From an uncultured Clostridia bacterium (GTDB lineage: Bacteria; Bacillota; Clostridia; Oscillospirales; Acutalibacteraceae): a stretch of DNA of 8,523 nt. The position numbers and the translations under genes are program-made. Below the pieces are notes generated by a model. The model had not been told where the DNA came from. It did no database searches and saw nothing but the letters and a program-made list of their open reading frames with translations. The DNA lies in assembly GCA_946187095.1 (NCBI GenBank), contig CAMHPW010000036.1:1-8523 (forward strand), given 5' to 3'. How positions within the stretch are numbered: the first letter of the stretch is position 1; each line of letters starts with the position of its first letter. Positions 1 through 4,961 of this stretch are shown in pieces.

Positions 1-543
1 GGTCACGATGACAACGCCCATGATATTGCTCTGGTTGGTATAATAGATCGGTCTTGCGGAAATATATCTGTCATGCTCATAGACTCCCTCAATGGTACTT
101 CTTGCAAAATAAGTCGAGTTTTCGATCGTCTGCTTTACGATATCGGAAGCGAATGCCTTTTCGGGAGATATCCTGATATTTTCCGTTGAGCATACTGCCA
201 TGACAGGGATCGCATCCGTATTGGTCACGATGACATCCACACCGACATCATCTGCATACAGTGTAAGAAGTTCCTTGACTGTATCAAGCTGGCTGATATA
301 TAATTTTTTGCCGACACTGCCGAAGGATGACGGTTCCATCGTGGAATGCCTTCTGATAAAGCTGACAACATTGTCCGCCCTGCTGTCGAGGACCTGTCTT
401 TTTTCATTCGACCAGTAATTGGTGATCGTCAGCGTCAGTATCGTTCCGAGTATCAGGAAACTGAAAAATACGATCAGCACACTGACGTTCATGTATTTTC
501 TGAAGATGGATTTTTTTGAATAAATTTTACTTTTTGGTTTCAA
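1..543 (-). CDS. Sensor histidine kinase, N-terminal part (cut by window edge)
   Basis: This is the input half of a membrane histidine kinase, and it presumably phosphorylates the response regulator encoded just upstream. Only about 181 residues are in the window. They comprise a basic cytoplasmic N-terminus, one transmembrane helix (about residues 19-41, rich in V, L, I and F) and an extracellular stretch without cysteine pairs. That stretch ends in a pattern like a single-Cache sensor (ARPIYY...IMGVVIVT). The second membrane helix and the HAMP and kinase domains lie beyond position 1, so the kinase identity rests on gene order and topology. No ATG gives a good start: the ATG at 492 has no ribosome site and would begin directly at the membrane helix. 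I prefer the TTG at 543, which overlaps the regulator gene by 17 bases and has AGG 8 bases upstream. The ligand is unknown. Confidence 0.75.
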   Translation of the reverse strand, partial: MKPKSKIYSKKSIFRKYMNVSVLIVFFSFLILGTILTLTITNYWSNEKRQVLDSRADNVVSFIRRHSTMEPSSFGSVGKKLYISQLDTVKELLTLYADDVGVDVIVTNTDAIPVMAVCSTENIRISPEKAFASDIVKQTIENSTYFARSTIEGVYEHDRYISARPIYYTNQSNIMGVVIVT

Positions 544-1234
544 ATTTATAACCTACTCCCCATACAGTCTTGAGTTCCCATTTGTCCGATATGCCTTCGA
601 GTTTTTCTCTCAGACGCTTGATATGCACATCCACTGTTCTTGAATCACCGTAATAGTCGAAGCCCCATACTTCATCAAGGAGCTGATCTCTTGTGAACAC
701 CCTGTTGGGATTGCTTGCAAGATGATAGATCAGTTCCATTTCTTTGGGAGGGGTATCGATCTGTCTGCCGTCCACACGAAGCTCATAATTCGTCATATTG
801 ATCACAAGCCTGTCATAACGTACTTCCTTGAGTTTGCTTTCGGTTTTTGTTTCCGTTTCGGTCATGCCCGATGTACGTCTCAAAACAGCCTTGATCCTTG
901 CAACGACTTCCTTTGTTTCAAAGGGCTTCACGATATAGTCATCCGCACCGAGTTCAAGACCGAGGACTTTGTCAAAGACTTCACCCTTTGCCGTCAGCAT
1001 GATAATAGGACATTGTGAGGTCTTTCTGATCTCCCTGCAGACCGTCCAGCCGTCAAAGACAGGCAGCATGATATCCAGCATGACAAGATCAGGCTTTTCC
1101 GTTTTGAATTTGGTGATCGCCTGTCCGCCGTCATTGGCAATGACAACATCAAATCCCTCTTTTTCGATATACAGCCTTAAAAGCTCACAAATGTTGATAT
1201 CATCATCAACTACTAATATTTTTCCCATACTCAT
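527..1234 (-). CDS. OmpR/PhoB-family response regulator
   Basis: This is a 235-residue two-domain transcription factor of normal length for the family. The receiver domain (about residues 4-120) has the acidic pocket D11/D12, the phospho-acceptor D54 (in MLDIMLP), T81 and the conserved K103 (in VKPF). The C-terminal winged-helix domain (about 135-233) carries the typical recognition-helix and wing pattern (RDQLLDEVWG, then SRTVDVHIKRLREKL, then VWGVGYKF). It is the first gene of a two-gene unit, and the kinase gene starts inside its last codons, which suggests translational coupling. The ATG at 1234 is chosen because AAAGGTG lies about 9 bases upstream; a second ATG two codons later is farther from it. 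It resembles PhoP/WalR-type regulators, but the sequence does not reveal the stimulus or regulon, so no symbol is given. Confidence 0.95.
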   Translation of the reverse strand: MSMGKILVVDDDINICELLRLYIEKEGFDVVIANDGGQAITKFKTEKPDLVMLDIMLPVFDGWTVCREIRKTSQCPIIMLTAKGEVFDKVLGLELGADDYIVKPFETKEVVARIKAVLRRTSGMTETETKTESKLKEVRYDRLVINMTNYELRVDGRQIDTPPKEMELIYHLASNPNRVFTRDQLLDEVWGFDYYGDSRTVDVHIKRLREKLEGISDKWELKTVWGVGYKFETKK

Positions 1235-1268
1235 TTTCTATCGCACCTTTCTGATATATGCTTTGTCT

Positions 1269-1277
1269 ATTATAACA
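1269..1277 (-). promoter_or_regulatory. Extended -10 promoter of the two-component operon
   Basis: On the minus strand the sequence TGTTATAAT is a TGn extended element joined to a perfect TATAAT. It lies about 35 bases upstream of the regulator start. There is no good -35 hexamer at 16-18 bases. This fits an extended -10 promoter, possibly one that needs an activator, which could be the regulator itself. Confidence 0.6.
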
Positions 1278-1404
1278 TATTTTTTTGTCTTATGCACTAA
1301 TTTTTTAAAAATTTTTCGGAATTCGGAAGTGACCGGAAATTCTATGATCATCTGGCATAAAAATCTATATAACTCTCAAATTAACGTCATCATAGTATTA
1401 AAAT

Positions 1405-1435
1405 AATCCAATTTTTACTAAAAATGGATTTTTTT
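1405..1435 (+). terminator. AT-rich terminator-like hairpin, no upstream gene on this strand
   Basis: AATCCA (1405-1410) pairs with TGGATT (1425-1430). TTTTT (1412-1416) pairs with AAAAA (1420-1424) across a 3-base loop with one bulged A. A run of seven T follows (1429-1435). The shape is that of an intrinsic terminator reading rightwards, but no protein gene precedes it on the plus strand. It could end a small RNA or an antisense transcript, or be chance in AT-rich DNA. Confidence 0.35.
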
Positions 1436-1460
1436 GACTTTTTTGAAAAGTCAGCTTTTT
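1436..1460 (+). terminator. Second AT-rich hairpin with T-tract
   Basis: GACTTTT (1436-1442) pairs perfectly with AAAAGTC (1446-1452) around a 3-base loop, and five T follow at 1456-1460. It lies directly after the preceding hairpin, so the two look like tandem rightward stops. The stem is mostly A-T and weak. It may insulate the downstream regulator promoter from upstream transcription. Confidence 0.3.
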
Positions 1461-1495
1461 ATCGAAATTTGTCGAATGTGTGTTTTGAACGACAA
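1459..1495. promoter_or_regulatory. Cluster of Spo0A-box-like sites upstream of the AbrB-like gene
   Basis: TTGTCGAA at 1469-1476 matches the Spo0A (0A) box consensus exactly. TTATCGAA at 1459-1466 matches 7 of 8 bases in the same orientation, exactly 10 bp (one helical turn) away. A third, inverted match (TTGTCGTT on the minus strand, 1488-1495) fits 6 of 8. The cluster ends 55 bp before the -35 element of the AbrB-like gene. In Bacillus, phosphorylated Spo0A represses abrB through tandem 0A boxes downstream of its promoter. Here the boxes lie upstream, which would fit activation or looping better than simple blocking. Spo0A control is inferred from motif and context. Confidence 0.5.
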
Positions 1496-1550
1496 AATTG
1501 TACAGAAAAAGAATTGATTCCCAAAAATACAAATTTTTTTTGAAAAACTC

Positions 1551-1579
1551 TTGACATTTAATGGAAGATATTGTATGAT
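1551..1579 (+). promoter_or_regulatory. Sigma-A promoter of the AbrB-like gene
   Basis: A perfect -35 TTGACA (1551-1556) is followed by a 17-base spacer and TATGAT (1574-1579, 5 of 6). Transcription should begin near 1586, giving a leader of about 44 bases. An A/T-rich tract just upstream of the -35 could act as an UP element. Confidence 0.85.
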
Positions 1580-1614
1580 AGATACAGTAAATATATCCTA
1601 TGAAATATAAATAT

Positions 1615-1621
1615 GGGGAGG
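1615..1621 (+). promoter_or_regulatory. Ribosome binding site that fixes the AbrB-like start
   Basis: GGGGAGG lies 8 bases before the ATG at 1630. An in-frame ATG at 1600 lies upstream of this site and has no ribosome site of its own, so the shorter 80-residue protein is the right one. Confidence 0.85.
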
Positions 1622-1629
1622 TTGTTGTT

Positions 1630-1872
1630 ATGAAAGTGATCGGATGTGTGAGACCTGTTGATAAACTCGGAAGACTCGTTATGCCGTCTGATATCAGAAA
1701 GGCTCTTAATATCACCAGCGGTGAGGATTCCATTGAATTTTTCCTTGAGAATGACAGCGTTGTTATCAAAAAATATCGTCCGTGCTGCGTATTCTGCAGA
1801 TCAAATGAAGACCTTGTTGAATATAAGAATCAGTCCGTATGCCTCAAATGCCTTGAGGAACTCAAAAAATAA
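1630..1872 (+). CDS. AbrB/SpoVT-family transition-state regulator with C-terminal Cys4 ribbon
   Basis: This is a small (80-residue) DNA-binding regulator. Residues 1-48 form the swapped-hairpin AbrB domain, recognisable from GxVRPVDKLGRLVMPSDIRK followed by a short strand-rich segment ending VVIKKY. Such domains act as dimers or tetramers and usually repress growth-transition genes. Residues 49-80 add C53xxC56 and C71xxC74, a probable zinc knuckle. That layout is common in small AbrB-like proteins of Clostridia and differs from Bacillus AbrB. The gene is monocistronic, with its own strong promoter and terminator, and Spo0A-box-like sites lie upstream, which fits a role near entry into stationary phase or sporulation. 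DNA targets are unknown. The family call is firm; the role is inferred. Confidence 0.92.
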   Translation: MKVIGCVRPVDKLGRLVMPSDIRKALNITSGEDSIEFFLENDSVVIKKYRPCCVFCRSNEDLVEYKNQSVCLKCLEELKK

Positions 1873-1896
1873 AATGCCTGTTCCATGACAGAAATT

Positions 1897-1928
1897 AGGA
1901 TTGTCGCTTGAACGTGACAATCCTTTTT
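1897..1928 (+). terminator. Intrinsic terminator of the AbrB-like gene
   Basis: AGGATTGTCGC (1897-1907) pairs with GTGACAATCCT (1914-1924) with one G-U pair and a 6-base loop (1908-1913). It ends in a five-T tract (1924-1928). It starts 24 bases after the stop codon. Its right arm also contains the -35 hexamer of the next gene. Confidence 0.85.
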
Positions 1929-1942
1929 GCTGACTTTATAAA
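1914..1942 (+). promoter_or_regulatory. Promoter of coaBC, overlapping the upstream terminator
   Basis: GTGACA (1914-1919, 5 of 6 to TTGACA) is followed by a 17-base spacer and TATAAA (1937-1942, 5 of 6 to TATAAT). The -35 hexamer is part of the right stem of the terminator and the T-tract is in the spacer. The predicted start near 1949 leaves a leader of only about 16 bases, just enough for the ribosome site AGAAGGG at 1951-1957. Confidence 0.6.
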
Positions 1943-1964
1943 AAATTTTGAGAAGGGTGAAATT

Positions 1965-3158
1965 ATGTTGAAAAATAAAGTGGCAGTGGTGGGAGTGACG
2001 GGAAGCATAGCGGCATATAAATCCGCACAGCTTGTCAGCGATCTGGTGAAGGAGGGCTGTGAAGTCCATGTCATCATGACGAAAAATGCGTTGAATTTCA
2101 TCAATCCCATCACGTTTGAAACGCTCACGGGCAGAAAATGCCTTGTAGATACGTTTGACAGGAATTTTGAATACAGCGTGACGCACGTTTCCCTGTCGCA
2201 GAAAGCGGATGTATTCATGATAGCCCCTGCTTCTGCCAATATCATTGGTAAAATTGCCAACGGCATTGCGGATGATATGCTTTCGACAATGGTGATGGCG
2301 GCAAAATGTCCTGTATTAATAGCCCCTGCCATGAACAAATATATGTTCATGAATTCCATTGTGCAGGAGAATATCGAAAAACTCAAAAGACACGGCTATC
2401 AGATCATATCGCCTGCTGTAGGCAGACTTGCCTGCAATGATACGGGTATCGGCAAACTGCCCGATGTAGATGTGCTTATGGAACACATCAGGCATGAAAT
2501 TGCCAATGAGAAAGATTATAAAGGATTGAAAGTACTTGTCACGGCAGGACCTACACAGGAATCTCTCGATCCTGTAAGATATATCACGAATCATTCCACG
2601 GGTAAAATGGGTTATGCCATCGCACAGGCGGCAAGTGAAAGAGGGGCACAGGTCACTCTTGTCAGCGGGGAAGTGAATATCAAGCCGCCGCTCTTTGCAC
2701 AGCTTGTCAAAGTGAAGTCAGCGGAAGATATGTTCCATGCCGTGAAAGAGAATTTGTCCGAAAGTGATGTCATTATCATGGCAGCGGCTGTGGCAGACTA
2801 TACGCCTGATACCTACAGTGACCAAAAAATAAAGAAAAGTGACAGCGATATGTCCGTCTCTCTGAGAAGAACGCAGGATATTTTGAAATATGCAGGTGAA
2901 AATAAAAGAGATAAGCAGGTGATATGCGGCTTTTCAATGGAAACGGAAAATCTGCTTGAAAATTCCAGAAAAAAATTGGAAAAGAAAAACTGTGATATGA
3001 TAGCGGCAAACAGTATCAAAGAAAAAGGTGCCGGATTCGGCACCGATACGAATGTTATTACGCTTATCACAAAGAATGACGTTTATGAACTGCCCATCAT
3101 GTCAAAATATGATGCTGCCAATGTCATTCTTGACAGAATCGGGAAAATCAGGAATTAG
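1965..3158 (+). CDS. coaBC: Bifunctional phosphopantothenoylcysteine decarboxylase / phosphopantothenate-cysteine ligase (Dfp)
   Basis: This cytosolic enzyme carries out two successive steps of coenzyme A synthesis. CoaB joins 4'-phosphopantothenate to cysteine using CTP, and CoaC decarboxylates the product to 4'-phosphopantetheine using FMN. The 397 residues match the usual length of about 400. The CoaC domain (about 1-180) has the FMN-binding start GVTGSIAAYK (10-19), the catalytic His74 (in THVSL), the PAMN motif (121-124) and Cys157 in GRLACNDTG. The CoaB domain (about 186-397) has VTAGPTQE (192-199), the Asn209 region (TNHSTGKMG), AAAVADY (273-279) and the KIKK lysines (288-291). The start at 1965 is chosen over an in-frame TTG at 1908 because AGAAGGG precedes it; the TTG lies inside the terminator loop. 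Its stop codon falls in the left arm of a heptamer repeat. Confidence 0.98.
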   Translation: MLKNKVAVVGVTGSIAAYKSAQLVSDLVKEGCEVHVIMTKNALNFINPITFETLTGRKCLVDTFDRNFEYSVTHVSLSQKADVFMIAPASANIIGKIANGIADDMLSTMVMAAKCPVLIAPAMNKYMFMNSIVQENIEKLKRHGYQIISPAVGRLACNDTGIGKLPDVDVLMEHIRHEIANEKDYKGLKVLVTAGPTQESLDPVRYITNHSTGKMGYAIAQAASERGAQVTLVSGEVNIKPPLFAQLVKVKSAEDMFHAVKENLSESDVIIMAAAVADYTPDTYSDQKIKKSDSDMSVSLRRTQDILKYAGENKRDKQVICGFSMETENLLENSRKKLEKKNCDMIAANSIKEKGAGFGTDTNVITLITKNDVYELPIMSKYDAANVILDRIGKIRN

Positions 3159-3257
3159 GAATGAGGAGTGAGGAATGAGTTTGGCAGACAGTTTTTTTCT
3201 AAAAACCGGTGTTTATGATAATTGCACATTCCTCATTCCTCATTCCTCATTGTTCAT
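3151..3257. repeat. GGAATGA heptamer inverted repeat between coaBC and pgeF
   Basis: The left arm (3157-3179) is a run of the heptamer GGAATGA with one variant unit (GGAGTGA). The right arm carries three reverse-complement copies (about 3229-3250). Over 20 bases (3232-3251) the right arm pairs with the left arm with a single mismatch, a G-U pair in RNA. The loop is about 52 bases and includes a T7 tract (3192-3198). The TAG of coaBC (3156-3158) lies at the edge of the left arm and the TGA of pgeF (3247-3249) inside the right arm. Because the unit is 7 bases long, three copies put a TGA in every frame. It may act as a bidirectional transcription end; no standard U-tailed terminator is present. 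It may be a dispersed genomic repeat. Confidence 0.8.
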
Positions 3258-4083
3258 TGATTCTCATCATGGCGACAAGACCGCCACGTTTGCCGCCGCT
3301 TGCACGGTGGGAATATAAAAGACCGCTGTTGCATTTGGTACAGACATCGCTGATGGATATATTGATGCTGAGAAGTCCTGCTTCCAGCAGCATACGCCTG
3401 TTTGTTTCCTTGAGGTCTATCATGTATTTGCCGTGACCGAGATTTCTGGTGAAATAGGCAGGCTTCAATTCCGTCAGTGAGGCGAACTGTTCATACACGG
3501 GCGTATCGACTTCATAGCAGCAAAAGCTGATGGCAGGACCGATCACACAGATGATATCAGAGGGATCACAGCCGTATTGTTCGGTCATGACTTCGACAGT
3601 GGCTTCACCGATCTTGCCGACAGTGCCTTTCCAGCCTGCATGGGCAAGGGCAATGACTTTTTTTTCGGGATCGGCAAAGAAAAGCGGCGTACAGTCGGCA
3701 TAATGTGTCACAAGCGTGACATTGGGTTCATTGGTGACAAGTGCATCAACGCTTGGCATATCGTGTTCACGATATATGCCGATACCGCAGTCGGCTTTCG
3801 TGATATACCTGACGTTTGTATGATGGTCTTGCGAGGAGCTGACAAGTGTGGTATAATCAAAGCCGGCGGCTTTGCAGAAAATTTTGTAATTTTCGGTGAC
3901 GTTTTCGGAAACGTCACCTCTTTTGAAGTTGAGATTCATGGATTTGAATTCGCCTGTACTGATACCGCCGATTCTGGTGGAAAAGGCATGGTGAACGAAA
4001 TCAAGCTGTGAAAGCGGCGGAAAAGTGAGAAAGCCTACGCCGTCAACGAAATTAAGGTCCGTATTTTTGCTTTTAAATATCAT
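3247..4083 (-). CDS. pgeF: Peptidoglycan editing factor PgeF (YfiH/YlmD, polyphenol-oxidase-like fold)
   Basis: A cytosolic zinc protein of 278 residues, normal for the YfiH family (former DUF152/laccase domain). In E. coli, PgeF keeps peptidoglycan precursors correct by counteracting L-serine misincorporation at the first stem-peptide position. Family members also show purine-nucleoside phosphorylase activity. Visible signatures are HAFSTRIGG (32-40), the QDHH segment (85-88), ADC (129-131), HAGWKG (148-153) and the C-terminal C248xxC251 region followed by SHRASGGKRGG (258-268). The metal ligands expected by analogy with YlmD are H88, C131 and H148. The start at 4083 has AGAGG 8 bases upstream. 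An in-frame ATG at 4170 would add 29 residues of non-family sequence overlapping the next gene. No convincing promoter is seen in the 45-base gap upstream, so it may be co-transcribed from mscL. Confidence 0.95.
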   Translation of the reverse strand: MIFKSKNTDLNFVDGVGFLTFPPLSQLDFVHHAFSTRIGGISTGEFKSMNLNFKRGDVSENVTENYKIFCKAAGFDYTTLVSSSQDHHTNVRYITKADCGIGIYREHDMPSVDALVTNEPNVTLVTHYADCTPLFFADPEKKVIALAHAGWKGTVGKIGEATVEVMTEQYGCDPSDIICVIGPAISFCCYEVDTPVYEQFASLTELKPAYFTRNLGHGKYMIDLKETNRRMLLEAGLLSINISISDVCTKCNSGLLYSHRASGGKRGGLVAMMRINEQ

Positions 4084-4128
4084 GATGAAAACCTCTGGGA
4101 AAATTTTTTTGAAAGGGAACGGATATGT

Positions 4129-4347
4129 ATGATAAAGATATTCAATAAGAGAAAGCTGTTCGGGGAACATATTCCGCCAAGCTGTGAATACTGCAGATTC
4201 AACGCAAAAAACAATGACGGCAAATCGGGATGTGCATACGGTACAGTCGGGGATACCTGTAAAAAGTATGAATATGATCCTCTGAAAAGAGAACCAAGAA
4301 CTGCACCGGCACTTCCGGAATTTACCGCCGATGATTTTACGCTGTGA
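4129..4347 (+). CDS. Small four-cysteine protein of unknown function (72 aa)
   Basis: A real small gene rather than a shadow frame. It has a ribosome site (AAAGGGA, 4112-4118), four spaced cysteines (C19xxC22, C35, C44) suggesting a small zinc-binding fold, and an ending (YEYDPLKREP at 48-57, then TADDFTL) that I recall from short conserved proteins of Clostridia lacking an assigned function. There is no signal peptide or membrane helix; the N-terminus is basic (KIFNKRK). It is divergent from pgeF with a 45-base gap and convergent with mscL with a 6-base gap, so its promoter should lie inside the 5' part of pgeF. I see only a weak candidate there (TTAAGG, 17 bases, AAATAT). Function is not known and I do not propose one. 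Confidence 0.8.
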   Translation: MIKIFNKRKLFGEHIPPSCEYCRFNAKNNDGKSGCAYGTVGDTCKKYEYDPLKREPRTAPALPEFTADDFTL

Positions 4348-4353
4348 GTGGAA

Positions 4354-4842
4354 TTATGCCTTTTCCTCTGCGAGAGCTTCCGCAGCAAGCTCGATGACTG
4401 CCGTACAGTGCGGGCAGCGGGTTGCAGCGATGTCGATCTCGCTGATGCAGAAGGGACATTTCTTTGTAGTAGGAGCTGCTTCGGGTTCGTCTTTTTTCTT
4501 CTTCGGGAGAGCCATGAGCTTGTTGAAAGCCTTGACGATCGCAAAGATGATAATTGCCATGATGAGGAAGTTGATGATGGCAGCAACGAAATTGCCGAAA
4601 CTGATAGGACCTAAATTGAGAGCCTGAGTAGCCTTTGTGAAGTCAGGCTGACCTGTTTCTGCATTGATGAAATCCTGACCGGAAACTGTGCCTACGAGCC
4701 AGCCGACTGCAGGCATGATGACATCATTACAGAGAGATGTAACGATGCTGTTGAAAGCACCGCCGATGATCACACCGACTGCAAGATCAAGGACATTACC
4801 CCTCATGACAAACTCTTTGAATTCATTGACAAGTTTACCCAT
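4354..4842 (-). CDS. mscL: Large-conductance mechanosensitive channel MscL with zinc-ribbon tail
   Basis: A cell-membrane channel that opens under high membrane tension and releases solutes during osmotic downshock. The N-terminus MGKLVNEFKEFVMRGNVLDLA is the amphipathic S1 helix and start of TM1, typical of the family. TM1 spans about 16-46 with the pore-lining VGVIIGGAF segment, a polar loop follows (about 52-80), and TM2 is about 83-108 (FVAAIINFLIMAIIIFAIVKAFN). After a lysine-rich KKKK linker (114-117) come C129PFC132 and C143PHC146, a zinc ribbon. The 162 residues exceed the roughly 130-140 of E. coli-type MscL because of this tail. Tails of this kind occur in other Firmicutes MscL proteins, but their role is not established as far as I know. 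The ribosome site AGAAAGGAG lies upstream of the ATG at 4842. It has its own promoter and no visible terminator before pgeF. Confidence 0.97.
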   Translation of the reverse strand: MGKLVNEFKEFVMRGNVLDLAVGVIIGGAFNSIVTSLCNDVIMPAVGWLVGTVSGQDFINAETGQPDFTKATQALNLGPISFGNFVAAIINFLIMAIIIFAIVKAFNKLMALPKKKKDEPEAAPTTKKCPFCISEIDIAATRCPHCTAVIELAAEALAEEKA

Positions 4843-4876
4843 TGTGATATCTCCTTTCTTAAAAATTTACCTGCAT

Positions 4877-4905
4877 ATTATAGCATACTTTGCCACAATC
4901 GTAAA
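4877..4905 (-). promoter_or_regulatory. Sigma-A promoter of mscL
   Basis: On the minus strand TTTACG (4 of 6 to TTGACA, plus positions 4900-4905) is followed by a 17-base spacer and a perfect TATAAT (4877-4882). The predicted start is near 4870, about 28 bases before the start codon. Confidence 0.75.
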
Positions 4906-4961
4906 TAGGTTTTTAAAAATTTACAAAATTTTTTATTTATGCCGAATCAAATCGTCTTATG

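Noticed and set aside
1319..1344. Small bulged dyad around CGG...CCG as an operator
   Set aside because: The arms match imperfectly and it has no clear relation to a promoter.
969..1406. 145-codon open frame on the plus strand
   Set aside because: It lies antisense to the response regulator, runs into AT-rich non-coding DNA, and has no ribosome site or family features.
1398..1769. 123-codon open frame on the minus strand
   Set aside because: It is antisense to the AbrB-like gene and crosses its promoter and the hairpin region; composition is low-complexity and F/I-rich.
1908..1964. N-terminal extension of CoaBC from a TTG
   Set aside because: The TTG sits in the loop of a terminator and upstream of the predicted transcription start; the family start is at 1965.
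3159..3250. CRISPR-like reading of the GGAATGA repeats
   Set aside because: Units are 7 bases, contiguous within each arm and inverted between arms, with no spacers and no cas genes.
4084..4170. 29-residue N-terminal extension of PgeF
   Set aside because: It is not family sequence, overlaps the small plus-strand gene, and the ATG at 4083 has its own ribosome site.
4080..4586. 168-codon minus-strand frame and two plus-strand frames (4331-4627, 4348-4614) over mscL
   Set aside because: All are shadows of mscL and the 72-residue gene; serine/arginine-rich low-complexity translation and no ribosome sites.
4915..4933. AT-only hairpin after the SGNH-like gene as a terminator
   Set aside because: The 8-bp stem has no G-C pair, so it is expected by chance in such AT-rich DNA.
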